This document shows positions 41,483 through 49,831 of a DNA stretch of 64,000 nt, piece by piece. The stretch covers positions 62,001 through 126,000 of the forward strand of contig NZ_WUCC01000004.1 of assembly GCF_009807095.1 (NCBI RefSeq). Reading direction: 5' to 3'. The position numbers and the translations under genes are program-made. The first letter of the stretch is position 1. Each line of letters starts with the position of its first letter. Origin of the DNA: Rathayibacter sp. VKM Ac-2754 (GTDB taxonomy: Bacteria > Actinomycetota > Actinomycetes > Actinomycetales > Microbacteriaceae). The notes beneath the pieces were generated by a model that was not told the DNA's origin, ran no database searches, and worked only from the letters and a program-made list of their open reading frames with translations.

Positions 41483-41603
41483 GCAGAGCCGCAGAGGAGT
41501 CGCCGTCGGGAGCGGAGACCGCGGGCGTCTTCGGCAGCGAGGGCGAGTCGGGCGGAACGCCGCTGCCCTGTCGTCTCGACGGCACTTCGCGGTCGGGCGC
41601 GAC

Positions 41604-42056
41604 TCAGCTGTGCGTCGTGTTCTCCCGGATCTCCTCGAGGCTGATCTCCGGCGCGCCGCCGGCCGCCGCCTCGGGGTCCATCCAGACGAAGTCCCAGTGG
41701 TGGCCGTCGAGGTCGTCGAAGCTCTTCGAGTACATGAAGCCGTGGTCCTGGGTGCCGGCGTCCGCCGCGCCCGCTGCGAGTGCCTTCTCGTGGACGGTGT
41801 CGACCTCCTCCTTGCTCTCGGCGCTGAGGGCGAGCTGCACCTCGGTCGAGGTGGTGGCGTCGATGATCGGCTTGCTGGTGAACTCGGCGAAGAACTCCCG
41901 CGTGAGCAGCATCGCGGTGATCGTGTCGCTGATCACCACGCTGACGGCGTGCTCGTCGCTGAAGCCCTCGTTGATGGAGTAGCCGAGCGACTCGAAGAAC
42001 GCACGGGATCGTGCGAGATCGCTGACGGCCAGGTTGACGAAGATCGTGGTGGGCAT
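41604..42056 (-). CDS. VOC-family protein (lactoylglutathione-lyase-like)
   Basis: A 150-residue single-module VOC protein: MPTTIFVNLAVSDLARSRAF, FFESLGYSINEGFSDEHAVS, then a helix with KEEVDTVHEKALAAGAADAG and the closing DLDGHHWDFVWMDP. This is the 'glyoxalase/bleomycin resistance' group with the late DGHHW histidine as a possible metal ligand. Substrate unknown. GGAAGGAA precedes the ATG by about 12 bases. It converges on the DUF2382 gene and is divergent from the MmcQ/YjbR gene. Confidence 0.87.
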   Translation of the reverse strand: MPTTIFVNLAVSDLARSRAFFESLGYSINEGFSDEHAVSVVISDTITAMLLTREFFAEFTSKPIIDATTSTEVQLALSAESKEEVDTVHEKALAAGAADAGTQDHGFMYSKSFDDLDGHHWDFVWMDPEAAAGGAPEISLEEIRENTTHS

Positions 42057-42201
42057 CGGTGCGCCGTTCCTTCCGAGGTGCCGGTGGCCCGCCGCCTCCG
42101 GTCGTCCCTGCCGATGATGGTGAGCGCTCGGTGACGGTGTCAAGCGATCGGGAGCGGGCCGGCGGTTGTGCTCGTCCGCCGCTCGCTTGCACACTGTCGG
42201 C

Positions 42202-42543
42202 ATGAGCAGCGACAGCGACGTGCGCCGCCTCGCCCTCGAGCTGCCAGGGGTCGAGGAGCGCTCCGCCTACGGCACCCCGGCCTTCTACGCCGGGTCGAGG
42301 ATGTTCGCCCGATTGCACGAGCAGCCCGGAGTGCTCGTCTGCTGGCGAGCGGATCTCGGCGAGCGGGAGGCGCTGCTGCAGGACGACCCCGACACGTACT
42401 TCACCACCGATCACTACGACGGCCACCCGAGCGTGCTCGTGCGTCTCGCGAGAGTCCCACCCGCCCGCCTCGGCGAGCTGCTGCGCGAGGCGTGGGAGGC
42501 GCGGGCCCCGAAGCGGCTGCGCGACGCCGCGCCCCCGGAGTGA
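42202..42543 (+). CDS. MmcQ/YjbR-family protein
   Basis: A 113-residue protein of the MmcQ/YjbR family: VRRLALELPGVEERSAYGTPAFYAGSRMFARLHE, ALLQDDPDTYFTTDHYDGHP and VPPARLGELLREAWEARAPKRL are the standard blocks. The fold is a cyanophage-like DNA-binding-type alpha/beta domain; biological role unknown. ATG at 42202 is chosen because the conserved domain begins at once. No good ribosome-binding site is visible. Monocistronic. Confidence 0.88.
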   Translation: MSSDSDVRRLALELPGVEERSAYGTPAFYAGSRMFARLHEQPGVLVCWRADLGEREALLQDDPDTYFTTDHYDGHPSVLVRLARVPPARLGELLREAWEARAPKRLRDAAPPE

Positions 42544-42636
42544 GCGGCGGCACTCCGGTCGCGCGCGCTGGGCTCTTCATCGCCTGCGGAGCATGGACGT
42601 CGTGACGAGCGGGGCGGTCCGTCCGACGGGACGAGG

Positions 42637-43302
42637 TCAGCGCTGACCGCCGGAGGCGACCCTGTCGATGATCAGGTCGATCCGATGCCGCCGGTCGTCG
42701 GCATCGCGCACGGGCCAGGCGGGAGAGTCGCCCTCGGTGACGCCCCAGGGCACGAGCACGTCGAAGTCGAGGTCTCGGATCAGCCTCAGGCTGTCGAGAT
42801 AGTCGGCGCGGAGCGCGGGGTCGAGGACGACGGCCTTCCACTCGCCGTTCTCGATCCAGAGGAAGTCGCCGGTGAAGAGGAAGCGGGTCGTGCCGTTGTC
42901 CCACAGGTATGAGCAGGTTCCGGGCGTGTGGCCGGGCGTCGGGATGACCTCGAGGTCGTGGTCGATCCACTCGCGCCGATCGAAGGTTCCCGCGATCTCG
43001 AGCGAGGCGCCGACCTCGGAGCGATCGGCGTGATGCATCCAGACCGCGACGTCCAGCTCGGGCTGCCCGTACATCGCCTCGTGCGCGTGGTTCACGAGCA
43101 GCCGCGAGGGCGGACCGAGCTGCCGGATCGCCGTCGCCGCTTCGCTCACACCGGGGGAGTTGTAGACGACGACGGTGCCTTCGGGGCGTTGCAGCACGAA
43201 GGAGCGGAGCTGGACGTCGTGCTGGTACGGGAGGCGCGAGGAGGGCGTCGCGAGGAGGCCCTCGAAGGGCGAGTGGAGGAGATCGTCCGTGCTCGGTGCC
43301 AT
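42637..43302 (-). CDS. MBL-fold hydrolase with altered metal motif
   Basis: A 221-residue MBL-fold protein. The strand LRSFVLQRPEGTVVVYNSPG and the late motifs IPTPGHTPGTCSYLW and FLFTGDFLWIE are normal, but the HxHxDH block reads VNHAHEAMYG: the Asp and the third His, ligands of the second metal, are missing. It may bind one metal ion or be a non-hydrolytic member. ATG at 43302. The gene is alone on its strand. Confidence 0.82.
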   Translation of the reverse strand: MAPSTDDLLHSPFEGLLATPSSRLPYQHDVQLRSFVLQRPEGTVVVYNSPGVSEAATAIRQLGPPSRLLVNHAHEAMYGQPELDVAVWMHHADRSEVGASLEIAGTFDRREWIDHDLEVIPTPGHTPGTCSYLWDNGTTRFLFTGDFLWIENGEWKAVVLDPALRADYLDSLRLIRDLDFDVLVPWGVTEGDSPAWPVRDADDRRHRIDLIIDRVASGGQR

Positions 43303-43630
43303 GGTCAGGACCTTTCGCGATGCGGATCGCGGTCGATGTTCCGTGAGGTGGCGATCACCCGGCGTCGGTCGAGGGCGACCGGCGGGCGGGCAGCGCGACC
43401 GGGGAGCACGGGTCGCACCGTCGTGACGACGCTATCGGGGTGGCCTCTCTGCGGGGTGTGAGTCGATGGGCCCGATCAGCCGGGGAGTGGGCGAGCGCGC
43501 GATCCGCTCCTCCGATCGGCGTCTGTCAACCGCGTGGTGCACCGTGCGGTGCGGAGCCTAGGTTCGACGGAACGTGTCCCTGACCCCGATGCGCCTCACC
43601 GGCACCGCTCCATCAGCAGAGGACGTTCCC
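43303..43630. other. Intergenic region, no gene recognised
   Basis: About 330 bases between divergent genes. GAGGACG near 43619 is the ribosome-binding site of the next gene. No repeat element or clear operator. Confidence 0.4.
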
Positions 43631-43978
43631 ATGAAGACCCTGTTCCACACCGGCGGCTTCGTCGATCTCGAGGACGAGACCGCGGCGGCGGTCCTCCGCT
43701 ACTCCCTGACGCTCGCGCGGCACCGCGAGATGGGCACGGTCACGCTCGACGATGCCAGCAGGCCGGAGACGCGCTCGCAGGTGCTGATCGTCGTCGGTCT
43801 CGGTGTGCCGCTGTCGGTCCACGGGATCCGCAGTCCGGACGAGACGCAGCAGGTCGGCGACACGGTCGCCGAGATCGACACTCGCACCGAGAGACTCGAC
43901 ACCCCTCAGCTCGTCGCCTTCGAGAACGACCCCGAGGACACCTCGTACGAGGTCGACTTCGATTTCGACCTGCTCTGA
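43631..43978 (+). CDS. Small acidic protein, unknown function
   Basis: A 115-residue acidic protein: MKTLFHTGGFVDLEDETAAA, a helix LRYSLTLARHREMGTVTLDD, a strand VLIVVGLGVPLSVHGIRSPD and a very acidic C-terminus (ENDPEDTSYEVDFDFDLL). No signal peptide, Cys or membrane helix. AGAGGACG lies 7 bases before the ATG. Product not recognised. Confidence 0.65.
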   Translation: MKTLFHTGGFVDLEDETAAAVLRYSLTLARHREMGTVTLDDASRPETRSQVLIVVGLGVPLSVHGIRSPDETQQVGDTVAEIDTRTERLDTPQLVAFENDPEDTSYEVDFDFDLL

Positions 43979-44323
43979 CACTCCGGGCCGACTCGGAGCG
44001 GCACCCTCGACGCCCGTCAGCGGTCCGGAGGCGAGTCCAGGGGGCTGCCGGTCGTCCCGGGTCACGGCGCGAGGGCTCTCCCGGACAGGTGGTGGCAGGG
44101 ATCGCTGTTCTCGGGTTTCACAGCTGACCGGAGTACGTCCGAGCTCGCGAGGGAGCTCACTGACGCGGCCCCCGGAGGTCCTGCTTGAGGGCGGCCCCCT
44201 GGGGTTGCAGGAGGGAGACCGGTCGGCTGCGGTCGAGGTGGTCTCGCAGACCACTGTTCATCCCGTCCTTCCTCCACGACCGGTCAGCGGCTTGACTCGA
44301 TCCGACGAAGGAAAGAGGTCGAC
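43979..44323. other. Intergenic region, no gene recognised
   Basis: About 345 bases before the aldo/keto reductase operon. Open frames have no supporting features. AAAGAGG at about 44311-44317 is the ribosome-binding site of the reductase gene; the promoter must lie here. Confidence 0.4.
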
Positions 44324-45211
44324 ATGACATCAGCGACGTTCACCCTGAACAACGGAGTCGAGATCCCGGCGCTCGGCCTCGGGGTCCTCCAGAGCGAGGG
44401 TGACGAGGCGGCCTCGGCCGTCGAGAACGCGCTGCGCTCGGGATACCGCCTGATCGACACCGCCGCCGCGTACTTCAACGAGCGCGAGGTCGGCCTCGGC
44501 ATTCGCGAGTCCGGAGTGCCCCGCGAGGACGTCTTCCTCACGACCAAGCTCTGGATGACCGACTACGGCTTCGACAGCGCCCTGCGCGGCTTCGACACCA
44601 GCGCCGCCAAGCTCGGCGTCGACCACGTCGACCTCTTTTTGCTGCACTGGCCGTGGGCGGCTGACCGTGATCGCACGATCGCTGCGTACAAGGCCGCCGA
44701 GCGCCTCCTGAGCGAGGGGCGCGTGCGCGCTATCGGAGTCGCGAACTTCTCGGCCGACGACCTCCAGGCGCTCGCGCGCGCGACCGACGTCGTCCCGGCG
44801 GTGAATCAGATCGAGGTGCACCCCAACTTCCAGCAGCCCGAGCTGGTCGCGGTGAACCGCGGTCTCGGGATCCTCACCCAGGCCTGGTCGCCGATCGGCG
44901 GCGTGTACGGCTGGGCGGGCGAGAACGGCGCTGTGCCGCCGCTGCAGAACGACGCGATCCGCGCGATCGCCGAGGCGCACGCGAAGTCGCCGGCGCAGGT
45001 GATCCTCCGCTGGCAATTGCAGGAGGGTCGCAGCGCGATCCCCAAGTCGGTGACCCCGGCACGCATCGCCGAGAACCTCGACGTGTTCGACTTCGAGCTC
45101 TCCGCCGATGAGATGCAGACGATCCGCTCGCTCGACACCGGCGTGCGCGGAGCGGTCGACCCTGCGGTCGTCACCCCCGAGGTCATCGACCTCACGATCG
45201 ACGCGGCCTGA
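44324..45211 (+). CDS. Aldo/keto reductase (first of paralogous pair)
   Basis: A 295-residue AKR with the full catalytic tetrad: Asp45 and Tyr50 in IDTAAAYFNE, Lys75 in LTTKLW, His108 in LLHWP. SIPIPKS-like AIPKSVTPARIAENLDVFDF binds the NADPH phosphate. It is closest to the 2,5-diketo-D-gluconate reductase/prostaglandin-F-synthase-like group that reduces sugar-derived and small aliphatic ketones and aldehydes. AAAGAGG precedes the ATG. Its stop is one base before the MmyB-type regulator ATG, and a paralogue lies beyond it. Confidence 0.92.
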   Translation: MTSATFTLNNGVEIPALGLGVLQSEGDEAASAVENALRSGYRLIDTAAAYFNEREVGLGIRESGVPREDVFLTTKLWMTDYGFDSALRGFDTSAAKLGVDHVDLFLLHWPWAADRDRTIAAYKAAERLLSEGRVRAIGVANFSADDLQALARATDVVPAVNQIEVHPNFQQPELVAVNRGLGILTQAWSPIGGVYGWAGENGAVPPLQNDAIRAIAEAHAKSPAQVILRWQLQEGRSAIPKSVTPARIAENLDVFDFELSADEMQTIRSLDTGVRGAVDPAVVTPEVIDLTIDAA

Positions 45212-45212
45212 G

Positions 45213-46079
45213 ATGACCGATCGCGAGGAGATCACGGGCTTCCTGACGTCCCGGCGCGCCCGCATCACTCCTGAGCAGGCGGGACTGCCGCACTACGGGG
45301 GGCGGCGGCGGGTGCCCGGGCTCCGGCGCGAGGAGGTGGCTCAGCTCGCGGGGGTCAGCACCGACTACTACGCGAAGCTGGAGCGCGGGAACACGCCGGG
45401 CGCCTCGCGGGAGGTCCTCGAGGCGATCGGCAGGGCCCTGCAGCTCGACGAGACCGAGCTGCAGCACCTGATGGATCTCGTCCAGGTGACCGCAGCACCG
45501 CTGCGACGTCGAGCGCGTCCGCGCGGCCGAGGAGTCGCCGCCGGGACTCAGGCGGTGCTCGACGCCCTCACTGTCCCGGCGATCGTGCAGAACCCGCGGC
45601 TCGACGTGGTCGCGACGAACGCTCTCGGCGCGGCCCTGTACGGGCTGGCGCCCGCAGACATCGGCGAGTTCAACGGAGCCCGGTTCCCATTCCTCGATGC
45701 TCGCGCCGACGACTTCTACGTCGACTCCGCGCAGGTCAAGCGGAACGTCGTCGCACTGCTGCATCAGGCGGCGGGGCGCGACCCGTTCGACGAGGACCTC
45801 GTCCGGCTCGTCGGTCTGCTCTCGACCCGGAGCGCGGAGTTCCGTGCGCTCTGGGCGTCCCACGACGTGATCCGCTTCCAGCGAGGTGCGAAGCACTACC
45901 GGCATCCGCTCGTCGGCGACCTCGAGTTCGGCTACGAGTCGTTCGAGCTGACCACGGATCCCGGACTCACCCTGCTCGTCTACACGATCGAACCGCTGTC
46001 GGCCACCGCCGAGCGCGTCACACTGCTCGCCTCCTGGCAGAGCACCCCCGCCGCGCGCTCGTCGCGCGCGACGTCCTGA
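45213..46079 (+). CDS. MmyB-type helix-turn-helix regulator
   Basis: A 288-residue regulator. Residues about 8-80 form an XRE helix-turn-helix (VPGLRREEVAQLAGVSTDYYAKLERGN) and residues about 110-270 the MmyB-like ligand-binding (PAS-fold) domain (PAIVQNPRLDVVATNALGAALYG; WASHDVIRF; GAKHYRHPLVGDLEFGYESF). Actinobacterial members usually control adjacent oxidoreductase genes, and the domain can bind fatty acids. ATG at 45213 right after the reductase stop. It sits between two paralogous reductases, so it probably autoregulates the operon. Confidence 0.92.
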   Translation: MTDREEITGFLTSRRARITPEQAGLPHYGGRRRVPGLRREEVAQLAGVSTDYYAKLERGNTPGASREVLEAIGRALQLDETELQHLMDLVQVTAAPLRRRARPRGRGVAAGTQAVLDALTVPAIVQNPRLDVVATNALGAALYGLAPADIGEFNGARFPFLDARADDFYVDSAQVKRNVVALLHQAAGRDPFDEDLVRLVGLLSTRSAEFRALWASHDVIRFQRGAKHYRHPLVGDLEFGYESFELTTDPGLTLLVYTIEPLSATAERVTLLASWQSTPAARSSRATS

Positions 46080-46103
46080 TCCACGACCCCCTCTGAAGGA
46101 CCG

Positions 46104-46991
46104 ATGAACGACTTCCTCACCCTCAACAACGGTGTCCACCTGCCTTCCATCGGCTTCGGCGTGTTCCAGAGCGCGCCGGAGGAGACCACCGCGGCCGTCG
46201 AGTCCGCTCTCGCCGCCGGCTACCGCCACATCGACACCGCGGCGGGTTACGGCAACGAGCGCGAGGTCGACGACGCCGTCCGCCGCTCCGGCCTCGACCG
46301 CGACGACGTGGTGCTCGAGACCAAGGTGTGGGTCAGCGACTACGGCTACGACCAGACGCTGCACCCCTTCGAGAAGAGTGCCGCGAAGCTCGGCGTCGAT
46401 CGGATCGACGTGCTGATCCTGCACCAGCCGATGCCGCAGCACTTCGAGCGCACGGTCCAGGCCTACCGCGCCCTCGAGACCCTCCTCGCGGACGGCCGCG
46501 TCCGGGCGATCGGCGTGAGCAACTTCCTGCCGCATCACATCACGGCTCTGCGCGAGCAGACCGAGATCGTCCCCGCCGTCAACCAGGTCGAGCTGCACCC
46601 CTACTTCACTCAGCCGGCGGTGCAGGAGGCGAACGCCGAGCTCGGGATCCTCACGCAGGCCTGGTCGCCCATCGGCGGCATCACCTTCTACCCCGGCTAC
46701 GGCGAGGACCGCCGCAGTGTCCTCGAGGACGATCTGCTGGGCCGCCTCGCCAGCGAGCACGGCGTCACCCCCGCGCAGGTCATGCTGCGCTGGCACGTCC
46801 AGGAGGGACGCTCGGCTATCCCCAAGTCGACGAGTCCCGAGCGCATCGCGCAGAATCTCGCGGTATCGGGCTTCGCGCTCAGCGACGACGAGCTGCGCGA
46901 GATCGCCGCGCTCGACCGCGGCGTCCGCGGTGGCCCGGATCCCGACCAGGTCGACCCGTCGACCTGGGGGCTCGAGATCCCTGAAGCGTGA
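46104..46991 (+). CDS. Aldo/keto reductase (second of paralogous pair)
   Basis: A 295-residue AKR with tetrad Asp44 and Tyr49 (IDTAAGYGNE), Lys74 (LETKVW), His107 (LILHQP), and cofactor motif AIPKSTSPERIAQNL. It is clearly paralogous to the reductase at 44324-45211 over the full length but differs in the substrate-pocket loop (TFYPGYGEDRRSVLEDD against VYGWAGENGAVPPLQND), suggesting a different substrate. GAAGGA precedes the ATG, 25 bases after the regulator stop. Last gene of the operon. Confidence 0.92.
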   Translation: MNDFLTLNNGVHLPSIGFGVFQSAPEETTAAVESALAAGYRHIDTAAGYGNEREVDDAVRRSGLDRDDVVLETKVWVSDYGYDQTLHPFEKSAAKLGVDRIDVLILHQPMPQHFERTVQAYRALETLLADGRVRAIGVSNFLPHHITALREQTEIVPAVNQVELHPYFTQPAVQEANAELGILTQAWSPIGGITFYPGYGEDRRSVLEDDLLGRLASEHGVTPAQVMLRWHVQEGRSAIPKSTSPERIAQNLAVSGFALSDDELREIAALDRGVRGGPDPDQVDPSTWGLEIPEA

Positions 46992-47252
46992 CGCTGCGGC
47001 ACTCGGGAGCAGGACGACCACTGTGAAGAGCTCCGGACGGCCGGCGGTGCGGAGTGAGCGGGGGCCTCGCGCCGGCCGCGAGGAGGACGCCCCCTCCGGG
47101 ATGACGGATGCCTCGGGCGGGCGCACTCGACGGTAGCGCCGCTCGCCGAGCACGGACGCGTGACGAGGGAGTGCCGCAAGGGCCGGACGCCCCTCCTGCT
47201 ACGGTCGCCCCGGTGCGCATCGCATCACGCGGGGGCGGCGGAGGGAAGCGCG

Positions 47253-48395
47253 ATGGCGGACACGAACAGGGGCGCGGGAGCGGCCGCCGTGACGGCCGCC
47301 GTGCTGTGGCTCGGCACCGGCGCGATCGCGGCCGCACTGCAGTGGAACTCGCTCAGCATCGGCGGGCAGGAGGCGGTGCTGCCGCTCACGGTCCCCGGCT
47401 ACGTCTGGGCGCAGCCGATGCCCTGGTCGCTGCTCGTGGGGCTGGTCGGTGCGATCGTCGTGGCCGTCGTGCACCTGCTGGTGAGCCGGCTCGTCGGCGG
47501 ATCAGGTCGGGCGGCCTTCGTGGCCGTCTGGTTCGCGGCCGTGGTCGCAGGAGGCGTCGCGGGCCTCGCTCAGGACGCGGCCGTCGTCGCGGGCGCGCTC
47601 CCGCCGATGCGGCTCCGGATGCTCTTCTCGGGGCTGGGCGCGCAGGCCGCGGTCGGCGCCTACTGGGGGCTCGTGCAGGGCTGGCTGCCCGCGCTGCTGG
47701 TCGTGCTGCTGGGTCGTCGCGCGAGCGCGGCTCCCGCGCGCCCGTCGCGTCTCGGACCCGTCGCACTGGCGGGCGTCTCCGTGGTCGTCGCGGCCGCCCT
47801 CGTGGTCGCGGGAGTCGCCGGGCAGCGGGAGGCCCAGCGCAGCGCCGCAGCCGCGGAGGCGATCGCGAACGGCTATGACGAGGAGACGGGAGCGCTCCCC
47901 GATCCGTACGCCGAGGGCACGCCTCCGCCGACGAGTGCGCCCGCCGAGGGCCCCCTCGCCGCAGACGCCTGCACCCCCGAGGTCGCGACACCCCTGCTCG
48001 GCGGCACCGACGCGGCCACCGGGCACCGGATGCTCACGATCGAGCTGCTCAACTTCTCGGAGGAGCCGTGCGTAGTCGAGGGCTACCCCGATCTGGCCTT
48101 CGCCGACCAGAACGGCAACGCGCTCGACGTCGACCTCGTGCGCGGAGGCTCGTTCATGACCGAGGACGCGGGTCCGGTGCGCCTCGAGATCCCCGCCGGC
48201 GGCTCCGCGGTCGCACGCCTCGGCTGGGACGCGGGCGCCACCCAGGGCGCCCTCGTGGCGAGCACTCTCTTCTGCGCGCAGATCGCGGGCGGTGTGCGCG
48301 GATCCTGGCCCGTGCAGACCGACATCGTGGCGGGCGCCGAGGTGGCGGTGACCGCCTGGGCGCTGCGCTCGGCGGCGGAGAGCACGACTCCCTGA
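47253..48395 (+). CDS. Membrane protein with extracytoplasmic DUF4232-like domain
   Basis: A 380-residue protein. The N-terminal 200 residues contain about five transmembrane helices (AAVTAAVLWLGTGAIAAAL; MPWSLLVGLVGAIVVAVVHLL; AFVAVWFAAVVAGGVAGLA; LPALLVVLLG; VALAGVSVVVAAALVVAGVAG). After a Pro-rich linker, residues about 245-375 are a beta domain of the DUF4232 type (MLTIELLNFSEEPCVVEGYPDLAFADQNG) with two Cys pairs. The role is unknown; DUF4232 is common in actinobacterial exported proteins. GGAGGGAAG precedes the ATG at 47253. A longer frame upstream is not supported. Confidence 0.82.
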   Translation: MADTNRGAGAAAVTAAVLWLGTGAIAAALQWNSLSIGGQEAVLPLTVPGYVWAQPMPWSLLVGLVGAIVVAVVHLLVSRLVGGSGRAAFVAVWFAAVVAGGVAGLAQDAAVVAGALPPMRLRMLFSGLGAQAAVGAYWGLVQGWLPALLVVLLGRRASAAPARPSRLGPVALAGVSVVVAAALVVAGVAGQREAQRSAAAAEAIANGYDEETGALPDPYAEGTPPPTSAPAEGPLAADACTPEVATPLLGGTDAATGHRMLTIELLNFSEEPCVVEGYPDLAFADQNGNALDVDLVRGGSFMTEDAGPVRLEIPAGGSAVARLGWDAGATQGALVASTLFCAQIAGGVRGSWPVQTDIVAGAEVAVTAWALRSAAESTTP

Positions 48396-48412
48396 TCCCG
48401 CTCCGCAGCGGT

Positions 48413-49630
48413 TCAGAACAGACGGACCGTATCGGCCGGCTCCTCCAGGTGGCGCACGAGCGCCGGGATCCGCTTCTTGAAGGGGAAGAAGCCGCGCGAT
48501 GCCGAGGGCCACGCGGTGCTGTCCCACCGGCGGCGCACGGTGACGAGCGCGACGCCTTCGTCGGCGAGGGCGGAGCGGAGTCGGTCCAGCCGCTCGCGGA
48601 CGGGGCCGACCGGCGCGTAGGGGACCACCACGGTGTCGAGCCGCTCGGACGTCGCCCAGTCGACGACGGTCGCGGGTCGCGCGTCGGCCAGCACTCGCGC
48701 CGGCCCGCCCGGCGCGCGTTCCGCGGCGTCGGCGAGGGCTGCTGCCGTGAAGGCGTGCACCGCATCGGAGACAGGGAAGGGGGAGCGCTCGCCGGCGTCG
48801 GCGGAGGCGGCGCTCGCAACGAGCCGGTCCGCCAGACCGGGCTGCTCGGCGAGGAGGCTCACCGGGTCGAGATCCTCCTCGTGCAGCAGGAGGCCGGCGC
48901 GCGCACCGATGGTCCCGACGACGTCGTCCGGCTCGAGGGAGTCCCGGGGCGGGAAGGGCTCCTCGCTGAGCGCGGGGGCCGAGGTGGCGAGGCCGTTCGG
49001 AGAGAAGCGCCCCTCGGTGTACTTGGCGATGTTGGAGGCGGAGGCCAGGTAGGTCTTCCCCGCGGTCTGCAGGCCGGCGACCCACCGCCAGGACAGGGTG
49101 TTGGACGCGGCGTCGCCGTCGAGCAGGTGCCGGTAGAAGAAGTCGGCGCCGAGCTGCCAGGGCAGGCCGAGGGTGAAGATCCAGATGCTCGCGAACCACA
49201 TGCGCGTGTGATTGTGGAGGTAGCCGGTCTCGACGAGCTCGCGCACCCACGCGTCCATCGCCTCGATGCCGCTGCGCCCGCCGATCGCGTCGTGGAATCC
49301 CGACGGGAGATCGCCAGCGGCGGAGGCGTCCACCTCGCGACGGTAGCGGCGCCACACCTCCGGGTTCTGCTCGAGCCAGCCCTTCCAGTAGGTGCGCCAG
49401 AACACTTCCTGCACGAATTTCTCCGACGCGGAGAGGGAGTGACGTGCGAGGACCGCGGCGACGACCTCCCGCTCGGTCACGAGTCGATGGCGGAGGTACG
49501 GGGAGAGCCCCGACACGTTGTCGCGGGAAGGTCCGAGGTCGTGATTGCGGTTGCGCGCGTAGGCGGAGCCGGCGCGGGCGACGAAGTCGTCGAGCGCCTC
49601 GAGACCGGCGGCTCTGGTCGGGATGAACAT
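48413..49630 (-). CDS. Photolyase/cryptochrome-like flavoprotein with FAD domain first
   Basis: A 405-residue protein. Residues about 1-215 match the FAD-binding domain of photolyases and cryptochromes: DNVSGLSPYLRHRLVTE (37-53), EKFVQEVFWRTYWKGWLE (70-87), LHNHTRMWFASIWIFTLGLP (138-157) and LSWRWVAGLQTAGKTYLA (179-196), all normal FAD and DNA contacts. The usual N-terminal alpha/beta domain is absent. Instead a Rossmann-like segment follows (about 235-405), ending RGFFPFKKRIPALVRHL, which resembles the end of the missing antenna domain (FTPFKKAW). The order is thus swapped. It may repair DNA or sense light. ATG 49630 fits the start MFIPTRAAGL. A decayed partial copy is at 57728-57964. Confidence 0.85.
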   Translation of the reverse strand: MFIPTRAAGLEALDDFVARAGSAYARNRNHDLGPSRDNVSGLSPYLRHRLVTEREVVAAVLARHSLSASEKFVQEVFWRTYWKGWLEQNPEVWRRYRREVDASAAGDLPSGFHDAIGGRSGIEAMDAWVRELVETGYLHNHTRMWFASIWIFTLGLPWQLGADFFYRHLLDGDAASNTLSWRWVAGLQTAGKTYLASASNIAKYTEGRFSPNGLATSAPALSEEPFPPRDSLEPDDVVGTIGARAGLLLHEEDLDPVSLLAEQPGLADRLVASAASADAGERSPFPVSDAVHAFTAAALADAAERAPGGPARVLADARPATVVDWATSERLDTVVVPYAPVGPVRERLDRLRSALADEGVALVTVRRRWDSTAWPSASRGFFPFKKRIPALVRHLEEPADTVRLF

Positions 49631-49774
49631 CGACCCATCATCCGTCTCGAGGCGGTGCGAACACTGACAGCGTGCGACTGCGGAGGGGGACACGTTGGGC
49701 TCGTCGGAACGCGTTCGGCTCGCCGAAATCGCCTGATTGGACGAGCCGAACCGGATCTCACGAGCCGAACGTCT

Positions 49775-49810
49775 CGCCGGCCGGCACCCCCGAGAGGGTG
49801 CCGGCCGGCG
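49775..49810 (-). terminator. Terminator of the DUF4394 gene
   Basis: CGCCGGCCGGCACCC (49775-49789) pairs perfectly with GGGTGCCGGCCGGCG (49796-49810), loop CCGAGA. It lies directly after the DUF4394 stop at 49832. Confidence 0.85.
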
Positions 49811-49831
49811 GTGGTGCGATGACCGGGAGGG

